DNA of 64,000 nucleotides, from NCBI RefSeq assembly GCF_900460315.1, contig NZ_UHIO01000001.1, forward strand, positions 210,001 to 274,000, written 5' to 3'. The translations under genes were made by a program, and so were the position numbers. Under the pieces are notes generated by a model, which saw only the letters and a program-made list of their open reading frames with translations, was not told the origin of the DNA and searched no databases. Shown here piece by piece: positions 16,429-24,895 of this stretch (positions are counted from its first letter, which is position 1; the number at the start of each line of letters is the position of its first letter). This DNA is from Veillonella criceti. Lineage in GTDB: Bacteria > Bacillota > Negativicutes > Veillonellales > Veillonellaceae.

Positions 16429-17270
16429 CTACCATTGTTGGAGTTAGATTTAAAAAAGCGGGAAAAATTTACTATTTTGCTCCCGGTGGCGCCAATCTAA
16501 GTTTAGGTGATGGCGTTATTGTAGAGACAGCTCGTGGACTAGAGTTTGGCGATGTGGTGATTGCCCCACGACAAGTAGAAGCTGAGTCAGTAGTACAACC
16601 GCTAAAAAGTGTAATTCGTAAAGCTACGCCTAAGGATTACAAGCAAGTAGAGAAAAATAAGCAACGGGAAGAGAAAGCATTTGAGATTTGCTTAGAAAAA
16701 ATTGCTAATCGCAAGCTACCTATGAAATTAATCAACGTAGAATATACCTTTGATATGAATAAAATTATCTTTTTCTTCACCGCTGATGGTCGTATAGACT
16801 TTCGTGATTTAGTTAAAGATTTAGCTACTGTATTTCGTACTCGTATTGAATTGCGTCAAGTAGGGGTGCGTGATGAAGCTAAAATTTTGAATAGTATTGG
16901 TGCTTGTGGACGCCCGCTATGTTGTGCCACATTTTTAGGTGATTTTACGCCCGTATCCATCCGCATGGCGAAAGACCAAAATTTGAGTTTGAACCCGACA
17001 AAGATTTCAGGTGTTTGTGGTCGTCTCATGTGTTGTTTAAATTATGAAAATGATTTGTATGCTAAAGGTGGCGACTTATATACTCAAAAGGCCAAAGTTG
17101 TCCCTGTAGTGGTTGAACCACCTGGGATTGGCAAAGACGTGGTGACTGATGAAGGTATGGGGAAAGTACTCAAAATTAATCGTAATAAGAAAACGGTTAA
17201 AGTTCAGTTAGAGGAAGGTAGAACCATTGATCTTCCTTGGACAGAAATAGTGTTGCCTGATGAAGAATAG
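16425..17270 (+). CDS. ricT: RicT/YaaT, PSP1-domain regulatory protein
   Basis: Member of the PSP1/YaaT family. In B. subtilis RicT forms an iron-sulfur complex with RicA and RicF that affects RNase Y-dependent mRNA maturation. The PSP1 domain contains the cysteine clusters CGRPLCC and CGRLMCC (about residues 158-205), which bind the Fe-S cofactor in homologues. GTG 16425 follows AAAGGAGG at 7 bases and overlaps the holB stop. The partner genes ricA and ricF are not in this window. The 281 aa are typical. Confidence 0.93.
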   Translation: MTTIVGVRFKKAGKIYYFAPGGANLSLGDGVIVETARGLEFGDVVIAPRQVEAESVVQPLKSVIRKATPKDYKQVEKNKQREEKAFEICLEKIANRKLPMKLINVEYTFDMNKIIFFFTADGRIDFRDLVKDLATVFRTRIELRQVGVRDEAKILNSIGACGRPLCCATFLGDFTPVSIRMAKDQNLSLNPTKISGVCGRLMCCLNYENDLYAKGGDLYTQKAKVVPVVVEPPGIGKDVVTDEGMGKVLKINRNKKTVKVQLEEGRTIDLPWTEIVLPDEE

Positions 17271-17997
17271 TGAAACTTTGTATGAGCGACTCGATGATTT
17301 ATTAATTGAAGGCATGCAATTGTGGCAGCGGACTGACCAATTTTGTTTTTCCATTGATGCTGTTATATTAGCTCATTTTCCTAAGTTTCATGAAAAACGA
17401 ACCTATGCTGACTTAGGGACGGGTACCGGTGTGCTTCCTTTACTGATGACGACGCGTGGGGCTAAGCAGATTACAGCCATTGAGGTTAATCCCTTGATGG
17501 CTGAATTAGCGGTTCGCAATGTTAAGCTGAATCAAAAAGAATCTTTGATTGATGTCGTAGAAGCAGACTATTGTACATTACGTGGCTCAGACTGGACTGG
17601 TCGATTTGATGGTATTATTATTAATCCACCCTATTTTAATGAGCAACAAGGAAAACAGCCTAAAACAGATGATGTGAGTTTGGCGCGTCATGAAATGTGT
17701 TATACTTTAACTGATATAGCAGCAGCGGCTGCTCGTTTGGTTAAATTTCGAGGGCAAGTATGGTGGATTTATTCGGCTGAACGTCTAGTCGATTTAATGG
17801 TGGCGTTACGGCATGCTAAATTAGAACCTAAACGACTTCGGTTTGTCCATAGCTTTTTAGATACGAAGGCTAAATTAGTTTTGGTAGAAAGTACTAAAGG
17901 GGGCCAACCAGGTGTAATTACAGAAGCCCCATTATATATTTATAAACAGCCTAATGTGTATAGTGAGGAGGTGCGTAGTTGGTATGAACGAAACTAA
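17260..17997 (+). CDS. tRNA1(Val) adenine-N6 methyltransferase-like protein (YabB/TrmN6)
   Basis: SAM-dependent methyltransferase, 245 aa. It has the SAM-binding ADLGTGTGVLPLL motif (about residues 49-61), acidic VVEADY, and the catalytic IINPPYF (an NPPY motif used by N6-adenine methyltransferases). The family member TrmN6 modifies A37 of tRNA-Val in E. coli; the substrate here is inferred. It overlaps the end of ricT by 11 bases and no clear ribosome binding site was found, so initiation is probably coupled. TTG 17278 is an alternative start. Confidence 0.88.
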   Translation: MKNSETLYERLDDLLIEGMQLWQRTDQFCFSIDAVILAHFPKFHEKRTYADLGTGTGVLPLLMTTRGAKQITAIEVNPLMAELAVRNVKLNQKESLIDVVEADYCTLRGSDWTGRFDGIIINPPYFNEQQGKQPKTDDVSLARHEMCYTLTDIAAAAARLVKFRGQVWWIYSAERLVDLMVALRHAKLEPKRLRFVHSFLDTKAKLVLVESTKGGQPGVITEAPLYIYKQPNVYSEEVRSWYERN

Positions 17998-18844
17998 AGG
18001 AACCTTATATTTGGTGCCTACGCCTATTGGCAATTTAGAAGATATGACGTATCGTGCGGTGCGGGTACTAGAAGAAGTTCACACCATTGCAGCAGAAGAC
18101 ACACGTCATAGTGGGCTGTTATTAAAACATTTTGATATTAAAAAGCCCTTGATTTCGTATCATGAGCATAATAAGGCGGCTAAGGAAGAGCCTTTAATGG
18201 AATTATTACTTCAAGGTCATGATGTGGCTCTTATTAGTGATGCAGGCATGCCCGCCATATCAGACCCAGGAGCCGAACTTGTTCAAGCGGCTATTGAAGC
18301 GGCTGTTGATGTGGTACCTTTGCCAGGGCCTAATGCAGCACTAACCGCACTGATTGCTTCAGGGCTTGATACTCGAGAATTTACTTTTTTAGGTTTTTTA
18401 CCTAAGAAAAGTAGTCATCGACAGGCTGTATTAGAGCGTGTCGCTACTTATGAAGGGACATTGCTTTTTTATGAAGCACCCCATCGTTTGCAAGCTTCGT
18501 TACAGGAGTTATATAAATATTTAGGCAATCGTCCCATTGTGGTGGGTCGTGAGCTAACAAAGAAATTTGAGACCTTTGTACGCACTGACTTAGCGGCTTT
18601 GCAACAAGCAGATAACTGGTTGACGATTAAAGGTGAATTTGTGTTAGTTGTTGGTGGCGCTGTTCATGGTAAAGTGAGTGAACAGGAAGAAAACCCCATA
18701 GCTGCCAGTGATTATGTAAGTGCTGTGACGATGCTTATGGAAGAAGGAATGGCAAAAAAGGAAGCCATCCGAGAGATAGCTAAGCGGACCGGTGTTTCAA
18801 GGCGGGACGTTTACAATGCAGTGGAATTAGCCCTGCGCGATTAA
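17984..18844 (+). CDS. rsmI: 16S rRNA (cytidine1402-2'-O)-methyltransferase
   Basis: Methylates the ribose of C1402 in the decoding centre of 16S rRNA. The tetrapyrrole-methylase-like fold shows LVPTPIGNLEDMTYRAV, AAEDTRHSGLLL, SDAGMPAISDPG and PLPGPNA. The C-terminal helix-turn-helix-like tail (AKRTGVSRRDVYNAVEL) is present. I chose ATG 17984, preceded by GAGGAGGTG at 12 bases. The frame opens at 17954, but that codon lies in front of the ribosome binding site. The length of 286 aa is typical. It overlaps the end of the preceding gene and is 14 bases from metG. Confidence 0.94.
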   Translation: MNETKGTLYLVPTPIGNLEDMTYRAVRVLEEVHTIAAEDTRHSGLLLKHFDIKKPLISYHEHNKAAKEEPLMELLLQGHDVALISDAGMPAISDPGAELVQAAIEAAVDVVPLPGPNAALTALIASGLDTREFTFLGFLPKKSSHRQAVLERVATYEGTLLFYEAPHRLQASLQELYKYLGNRPIVVGRELTKKFETFVRTDLAALQQADNWLTIKGEFVLVVGGAVHGKVSEQEENPIAASDYVSAVTMLMEEGMAKKEAIREIAKRTGVSRRDVYNAVELALRD

Positions 18845-18858
18845 GAGGAGGTTATTGT

Positions 18859-20826
18859 ATGACTGATACAACTAATAAACGTTTTTATATTACTACCCCA
18901 ATTTATTATCCAAGTGCAAAATTGCATATTGGTCACACATATTGCACAACGATTGCGGATACGGTAGCTCGTTTTAAACGCCGAGCAGGCTATGATGTGC
19001 GCTTTTTAACAGGGTCCGATGAACATGGTCAAAAAATCCAACGGGCTGCTGAAGCTATGGGGATTACACCATTGGAATATACGACAAAGATTGTAAATGG
19101 CTTCCAAGAATTATGGAAAGCATTAAATATTTCCAATGATGATTTTATTCGTACTACAGAAAAACGCCATGAAAAAGTAGTGCAATATTTGTTCCAAAAA
19201 GCATATGACAATGGGGATATTTATAAATCTAAGTACAAAGGTTGGTATTGTACACCTGATGAAACGTTCTGGACAGAACAGAAATTAGGGCCTAATCATA
19301 CTTGTCCTGATTGTGGCCGTCCAGTGGAAGAAGTAGAAGAAGAAAGCTACTTCTTTAAAATGAACAAATATGCAGATCAATGGCTTAAATTTATTGATGA
19401 AAATCCTGATTTTATTCAACCAGAAGCACGCCGCAATGAAATGATTCAATTCGTAAAACAAGGCCTTGAAGACTTGTGCGTATCTCGTACTAGTTTTGAC
19501 TGGGGGATTAAAGTACCATTTGACCCTAAGCATGTAGTTTACGTATGGTTTGATGCGTTAGTTAATTATATTAGTGCTTTAAATCCATTGGAAGACGATA
19601 AGAGCTTATTTGAAAAATTCTGGCCGGCTGATATCCATTTAGTAGGGAAAGAAATTGTACGTTTCCACTCCATCATTTGGCCAATCATGCTCATGAGCTT
19701 AGATCTTCCAATTCCTAAGAAAGTATTTGGTCATGGTTGGCTCGTTGTTGACGGCACTAAGATGAGTAAATCGTTAGGGAATGTGGTGGATCCAATTCCT
19801 TTAATTGATATGTATGGCTCTGATGCATTGCGTTATTATTTATTGAGCGAAATTCACCTTGGTAATGATGGCAACTTTACGCTTCCTAATTTCGTACAGC
19901 GAGTAAACTCTGATTTGTCTAACGATTTAGGGAATTTATTAAACCGTACGATTGCGATGATTGAAAAATATCATGGTGGTGTGATTACAGCTATGCCATC
20001 AGTGAGTGAGTTTGATAAAGATTTAGCCGCTATGGCAGAACAGACTGTTAAAGATTACGAAACCTACATGGAAGCATTTGATTTAAATCGGGCGTTGAAA
20101 ACAGTATGGGCTTTCATTGGTCGTACCAATAAATATATTGATGAAACAATGCCTTGGGTATTAGCTAAAGGTGCTAATGAAGGGGATGCGGAAAAACTAC
20201 AGACCGTTATGTATCACTTAGCAGAAGCGCTTCGGATGATTGCTATTTTAGTGGATCCTGTCATTCCTACAGGGGCGCCTAAGATTTGGGAACAATTAGG
20301 GCTAGCTGGTTTTGCTGACGCTAAATTAGATGATGTACGTCAATGGGGGGCTTTGCCAACAGGGACTCACGTTGTAAAAGGAGACCCAATTTACCCTCGT
20401 TTTGAAGTGCCTGAAATGATTGAAGCACCAGTAGCCGAAGCAAGCACAACGTCTGACAATGCGGATACAGCAGAGGTGGCACAAGAAATTCCCCCAATTA
20501 AAGAGAACATCGAATATGATGATTTTGCTAAATTAGATTTACGTGTGGCTAAAGTTATTTCTTGTGAAAAAGTAAAAAAATCTAAAAAACTCTTAAAATT
20601 CGTCCTTGATGTAGGTGTTGAGGAACGCACTGTTGTGAGTGGTATTTCACAGTACTATGAACCAGAAAGCATGATTGGTAAAAAAGTAATTTACTTAGCT
20701 AACTTATCACCTAAGAAGTTAATGGGGATTGAATCCAGTGGGATGATTTTATCGGCGTCTGATTTTGCGGATCATTTAGAAGTGACCAATATTGAATCCT
20801 TAATTCCAGGAAGCTTGGTGAAATAA
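18859..20826 (+). CDS. metG: Methionyl-tRNA synthetase
   Basis: Charges tRNA-Met. The 655-aa protein has the HIGH motif (LHIGHTYCTT, residues 23-26), the KMSKS motif (about 302-306) and an anticodon-binding helical domain. A C-terminal OB-fold tRNA-binding domain starts at about 550 (DFAKLDLRVAKVISCEKV). In the zinc knuckle the first pair reads CTPD rather than CTPC, while CPDC follows, so one ligand seems to be Asp. An Ala/Thr-rich linker lies before the OB fold. AGAGGAGG precedes ATG 18859. The tatD gene starts 1 base after the stop, so the two are coupled. Confidence 0.97.
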   Translation: MTDTTNKRFYITTPIYYPSAKLHIGHTYCTTIADTVARFKRRAGYDVRFLTGSDEHGQKIQRAAEAMGITPLEYTTKIVNGFQELWKALNISNDDFIRTTEKRHEKVVQYLFQKAYDNGDIYKSKYKGWYCTPDETFWTEQKLGPNHTCPDCGRPVEEVEEESYFFKMNKYADQWLKFIDENPDFIQPEARRNEMIQFVKQGLEDLCVSRTSFDWGIKVPFDPKHVVYVWFDALVNYISALNPLEDDKSLFEKFWPADIHLVGKEIVRFHSIIWPIMLMSLDLPIPKKVFGHGWLVVDGTKMSKSLGNVVDPIPLIDMYGSDALRYYLLSEIHLGNDGNFTLPNFVQRVNSDLSNDLGNLLNRTIAMIEKYHGGVITAMPSVSEFDKDLAAMAEQTVKDYETYMEAFDLNRALKTVWAFIGRTNKYIDETMPWVLAKGANEGDAEKLQTVMYHLAEALRMIAILVDPVIPTGAPKIWEQLGLAGFADAKLDDVRQWGALPTGTHVVKGDPIYPRFEVPEMIEAPVAEASTTSDNADTAEVAQEIPPIKENIEYDDFAKLDLRVAKVISCEKVKKSKKLLKFVLDVGVEERTVVSGISQYYEPESMIGKKVIYLANLSPKKLMGIESSGMILSASDFADHLEVTNIESLIPGSLVK

Positions 20827-20827
20827 G

Positions 20828-21598
20828 ATGCGTTTATTTGATACTCATGCGCATATTAATGATAATCGCTTTGATAATGATCGTCAGTCCATGTTGGATG
20901 ATTGTTTAGCTCAAGGCGTAGAATATATTATGTGCCCCGCTGTGGATCGTGAAACCGCTGAATCAGCCATCGCCTTGGCTGCTAAGTATGATTATGTCTA
21001 TGCGGCAGTGGGGGTGCATCCTCACGAATCAAAAGATGTGACTGAAGAAGACTATGAATACTTTAAAGACCAAGCCTTACATAATGATAAAGTAAAAGCA
21101 ATTGGTGAAATTGGGCTTGATTATTATTATGATTTTTCTGACCGTGAAACGCAGATGCGTGAATTTAAACGGCAGTTAGAGTTAGCTCGTGAGGTAGATT
21201 TACCGATTATTATTCATGATCGTGATGCTCATGGTGATATTATGGATACCTTGCGTACTTATGGTAAAGATAATTACGGTATTTTTCATTGTTATTCGGG
21301 CAGTTGGGAAATGGCTAAAGAATGTATTAAAATGGGTTTTTACATTTCTTTTGCTGGCCCTGTAGTATTTCCAAAGTCAACGAAGTTAAAAGAAGTGGCT
21401 AAAGAAGTACCTTTAGATCGTTTGCTTATTGAAACGGATTCGCCATACTTAACACCGCCACCTTTTAGAGGCCGTCGTAATGATCCGAGCAAGACTCAAT
21501 TTGTTGCTCAAGAAATCGCTAGCCTCAAAGGGATGGATGTCGATGAATTAGCGGCTATTACCTTAGAAAATGGGAAACGTATATTCAATATTAAATAA
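20828..21598 (+). CDS. tatD: TatD-family metal-dependent deoxyribonuclease
   Basis: TIM-barrel metal-dependent hydrolase of the TatD family (YabD in B. subtilis). The metal ligands are all visible: DTHAHIND at the N-terminus, GEIGLDYY, IIHDRDA, FHCYSG and ETDSPYLTP. The 256 aa are normal. It follows metG directly, as in B. subtilis. A terminator closes the operon here, and the polyphosphate genes then interrupt the usual tatD-yabE-rnmV-ksgA order. Confidence 0.95.
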   Translation: MRLFDTHAHINDNRFDNDRQSMLDDCLAQGVEYIMCPAVDRETAESAIALAAKYDYVYAAVGVHPHESKDVTEEDYEYFKDQALHNDKVKAIGEIGLDYYYDFSDRETQMREFKRQLELAREVDLPIIIHDRDAHGDIMDTLRTYGKDNYGIFHCYSGSWEMAKECIKMGFYISFAGPVVFPKSTKLKEVAKEVPLDRLLIETDSPYLTPPPFRGRRNDPSKTQFVAQEIASLKGMDVDELAAITLENGKRIFNIK

Positions 21599-21662
21599 AT
21601 GACTCATTAGCTGCTTGAGCGGATTTCTTGAGGACTATTTGATAGAGTCATAGTGTAAATGA

Positions 21663-21695
21663 GGCTCTCTTCGCCATAAAGCGGAGAGAGCCTTT
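21663..21695 (+). terminator. Terminator of the metG-tatD operon
   Basis: GGCTCTCTTCGC pairs with GCGGAGAGAGCC around a CATAAA loop and is followed by TTTT. Confidence 0.88.
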
Positions 21696-21727
21696 TGTAT
21701 AAAACGCGTAAAGATTATGTAATATTC

Positions 21728-21756
21728 TTGAAATACCCTTTCAGTTTCGGTAAGAT
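21728..21756 (+). promoter_or_regulatory. Predicted promoter of the polyphosphate operon
   Basis: TTGAAA (21728-21733), a 17-base spacer and TAAGAT (21751-21756), 37 bases before the ppx start codon. Confidence 0.5.
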
Positions 21757-21793
21757 TAAGGTAACATATTGTTTTAGAGTGAGAGGTAAAAAT

Positions 21794-23332
21794 ATGAAAC
21801 GTGTTTCGTTTATTGATTTAGGATCTAACTCCGTTCGTTTTGTTATTATTGAGATTAATGATAATGGGAGCTATCAGCTTATATATCAACAAAAGGAAAG
21901 CATTCGTTTAAGTGAGAATATGTGGGAAAAAAATCGTCTCACTGAGGAAGCCATTGAACGTGCTATTTTAACGTTAAAGGGGTTTGCGCATATGGCCGAA
22001 GCTATGGATAGTCATGAGATTTATGCTGTAGCGACTGCTGCCGTACGGTTAGCTAAGAATGGAGATGACTTCATTCGTATCGTAAAAGAGCGCACTGGTA
22101 TTGATTTAGAATGTATTGATGGTTCTGAAGAAGCTTTTTTAGGATTCCTTGGCGTTGTCAATACGATTGGTCTGGAAGATTTTATTCTGTTTGATTTAGG
22201 CGGTGCCAGTATTGAAATCACCTTAGTCAACAATCGTAAAGTGAAGCAAAGTGTGAGCTTACCGATGGGGGCCCTTACATTAACGGGGAAATTTCAAAAA
22301 GGCGAAGAGATGAGCGACAAAGAGCGTAAGACATTGCTCTCATATATTCAAGAGATTTTAGGTAAGGAAAAATGGCTAAAAAATAAGCAATTGCCATTAG
22401 TTGGTATTGGTGGTACTGTTCGTAATTTAGCTAAAATCGATCAACGTGCTCACAACTATCCGATTGCCAAATTACATAACTATGAATTAACCTATGAACG
22501 ACTCGATGAAATTTATGACATGGTTTGTGATAAAACACTTGAACAACGTCGTAAGATTGCCGGTTTATCTGTAGAACGAGCAGATATTATTATTGCTGGT
22601 ACAGCGCTTATTCGTGAACTTATGCAGTTTGTTGATGCTAATACAATTCGGGTCAGTGGTTGTGGTCTTCGTGACGGGATGTTTTATCGGTATTACGGGC
22701 AACATTACATGAATCCGAGTGGGATTATTGATAATATTTTAACGCACTCGGCTGAAAATGTATTGCTTGGCATGGTACAATGCGATTTAATTCACGCAAA
22801 GTATATTACTAATTTAATGACCATGTTGTATGACCAATGGAACGCTCAATATCAGTGGGGCGATCGCATGCGTGAACTCATTCAAGTAGCGGCTTTACTT
22901 CATGATTTAGGTAAAAGTATTAACTATTATGGCCATGCCCGTCATAGTGCATATTTAATTGTGAATAGCAACTTATATGGGCTTTCTCATCGAGAACAAG
23001 CTATTTGTGCATTTATAGCAGCCAATTCGCATGGGGCTAATAATAAGTTTATTAAAAGCTCACCATATGGTCATTTATTGAGTATTGAAGATAAAGCAAT
23101 GCTTACGCAAGTTTCACTGATGTTAGCATTAGCCGAAGCGATTGATGAAAGTCATGAACAATCGGCTGTTTTAGTAGATACTGATTTTAATGATAAAACG
23201 ATTACTATTACGGTATGGAAGAAGCCCGGTGGCAATACATCTATGGCTGAGGTGGTGATCAATAAGTTAATTAAACAATGTAAAAAAGATTTTAAAAAGA
23301 ATCTCATTGTAGAATGGCGGGAAGCCTTGTAA
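21794..23332 (+). CDS. ppx: Ppx/GppA phosphatase with C-terminal HD domain
   Basis: Exopolyphosphatase or guanosine pentaphosphate phosphatase of the ASKHA fold, 512 aa. The first phosphate motif FIDLGSNSVRF (residues 5-15), the catalytic-Glu region GSEEAFLGFLG and the second phosphate motif FDLGGASIEIT are all intact. The C-terminal HD-type domain keeps HDLGKS and YGHARHSAYL (about residues 370-400). GAGAGG precedes ATG 21794; the longer open frame from 21695 lies in the terminator and promoter. Three genes ppx-ppx-ppk1 follow each other with gaps of 9 and 3 bases, a single polyphosphate metabolism operon. Confidence 0.93.
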   Translation: MKRVSFIDLGSNSVRFVIIEINDNGSYQLIYQQKESIRLSENMWEKNRLTEEAIERAILTLKGFAHMAEAMDSHEIYAVATAAVRLAKNGDDFIRIVKERTGIDLECIDGSEEAFLGFLGVVNTIGLEDFILFDLGGASIEITLVNNRKVKQSVSLPMGALTLTGKFQKGEEMSDKERKTLLSYIQEILGKEKWLKNKQLPLVGIGGTVRNLAKIDQRAHNYPIAKLHNYELTYERLDEIYDMVCDKTLEQRRKIAGLSVERADIIIAGTALIRELMQFVDANTIRVSGCGLRDGMFYRYYGQHYMNPSGIIDNILTHSAENVLLGMVQCDLIHAKYITNLMTMLYDQWNAQYQWGDRMRELIQVAALLHDLGKSINYYGHARHSAYLIVNSNLYGLSHREQAICAFIAANSHGANNKFIKSSPYGHLLSIEDKAMLTQVSLMLALAEAIDESHEQSAVLVDTDFNDKTITITVWKKPGGNTSMAEVVINKLIKQCKKDFKKNLIVEWREAL

Positions 23333-23341
23333 GGAGGTATT

Positions 23342-24892
23342 ATGGCCTTAGATAAGCCGCTCTTGTATGGAATTATCCATTTAGGGGCTAGTAGCATGAG
23401 CATGACCATTGTCGAATATACAACCATTGATGATGTTAAAATAATTGAATATGCTTCTCGTGATGTAACCTTTGGGGAAGAACTATTTCACAATAAACGC
23501 CTGTCTTTTCAAACCATTGAAGAAATATGTCGTCTGTTAAAAGGCTATAAGCGACTTATGAAAGAAAATGGTGTGACTGATTATACGGTATATGCCACCG
23601 CTATTGTACGTGAAGCGGAAAATCGCCGAAGCATTATGGATCAGATTTTTGTACAAACTGGTTTTAAAGTAGAAGTCGTGGATATGCCAAAAGAAATCTA
23701 CTATAAATATTTTGGCTTGTACTATCGTATGATGCAGCAAGGGTTAACTAATACAGATGATGCTGCTTTATTTTTGGATATTACTTCTGGGGGTGTAGGG
23801 ATTACCGTTTGGAAGGGTGGTGCCTTATTATTTCAGGAAAATGTCCATTTGGGCACCTTACGTGTTATGGAGTCCTTTAACCGTAATCAACGATCGTCCT
23901 TATCATTTCCTGATGCGGTAGGTGAATATTTGCACAGTATGTTACAGCCTGTTGAGGAAGAAGTTCGGCGCTTTAATGTAAAATATTTTGTTTTATCTGG
24001 TGATGAGGCTCGTGAAATTGCCAATTTAATGGGATTTAAAACGCATGGCAAAGAAACTATGGCATTACTGCCAAAACAGTTTGAAGAATTTGTTGACTCT
24101 TTTCATGGTGTCACAGCGACTAAGCTCGTAAATCGTTATGATATACCAGAACATCGCGCTAATATATTAATGCCGACTATTGTGTTATATTCTGAATTGT
24201 TAAAAATGGTGCACCCACAAAGTTTACTAATTAGTTCCTATGGTTTTGTGGATGGCGTTGTTTTATATTATGGAGCAGAGATTGAAAATAACAAGTTTTT
24301 GTATATGATGCGTGAACAAAATCTACAGTTAGCACGGGCTATTGCCGAGAGTTATCAGGTAGACACTTTACATGCTCGTGAAGTGGAACGATTCTCTTTG
24401 CAGCTATCTAGAGCTTTGGCTGATTATGGTATTACGGATCGTATGATATTTGTGCTTCAATTGGCGGCTATTTTAGCAGAAGTAGGGAAGTTCGTTAGTC
24501 TTCGCAATCACAGTGAACATGCATACCATATTATTATGGGGACAGATTTATTTGGGTTATCAGATAGTGAAAAAGAGGTCGTTGCTAATGTAGTGTATTA
24601 TCACTATAAGGGTAAACCTGATGATGATGATGAAAACTTCCGTTATTTAAAAGAATCACAAAAAGTATGGGTTATGAAATTTGTAGCCATATTACGTTGT
24701 ATGCGTGCTTTAGATGTGAGTCATAAACGAAAGATTTCAAAATTGGGGATAAAGCGAGATGACAAAAAAATAGTTGTAAACGTACATACAGACCAAGATA
24801 TATCATTAGAAAAGTGGACCTTTGAGCGAGAAGCTGAGTTTTTTAGTGAAGTTTTTGGCTTAGAGATGGTCTTACGCATAGGAGGTAAATAA
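23342..24892 (+). CDS. Divergent Ppx/GppA-HD paralogue, probably catalytically inactive
   Basis: 516-aa protein with the same layout as the upstream Ppx-HD protein. The key motifs have decayed: motif 1 is IIHLGASSMSM instead of FIDLGSNSVRF, the second motif is LDITSGGVGIT instead of FDLGGASIEIT, and the catalytic-Glu region reads MPKEIYYKYFG. In the HD part HDLGKS is replaced by AEVGKF. The frame is intact, AAGGAGG is well placed before ATG 23342, and it sits between ppx and ppk1. It therefore looks kept by selection, perhaps as a polyphosphate-binding regulator or as a partner of the active Ppx. That role is inferred. Confidence 0.85.
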   Translation: MALDKPLLYGIIHLGASSMSMTIVEYTTIDDVKIIEYASRDVTFGEELFHNKRLSFQTIEEICRLLKGYKRLMKENGVTDYTVYATAIVREAENRRSIMDQIFVQTGFKVEVVDMPKEIYYKYFGLYYRMMQQGLTNTDDAALFLDITSGGVGITVWKGGALLFQENVHLGTLRVMESFNRNQRSSLSFPDAVGEYLHSMLQPVEEEVRRFNVKYFVLSGDEAREIANLMGFKTHGKETMALLPKQFEEFVDSFHGVTATKLVNRYDIPEHRANILMPTIVLYSELLKMVHPQSLLISSYGFVDGVVLYYGAEIENNKFLYMMREQNLQLARAIAESYQVDTLHAREVERFSLQLSRALADYGITDRMIFVLQLAAILAEVGKFVSLRNHSEHAYHIIMGTDLFGLSDSEKEVVANVVYYHYKGKPDDDDENFRYLKESQKVWVMKFVAILRCMRALDVSHKRKISKLGIKRDDKKIVVNVHTDQDISLEKWTFEREAEFFSEVFGLEMVLRIGGK

Positions 24893-24895
24893 GGA

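Noticed and set aside
18845-18858. T-box leader for metG
   Set aside because: metG starts 14 bases after rsmI, so there is no room for a T-box; it is inside an operon.
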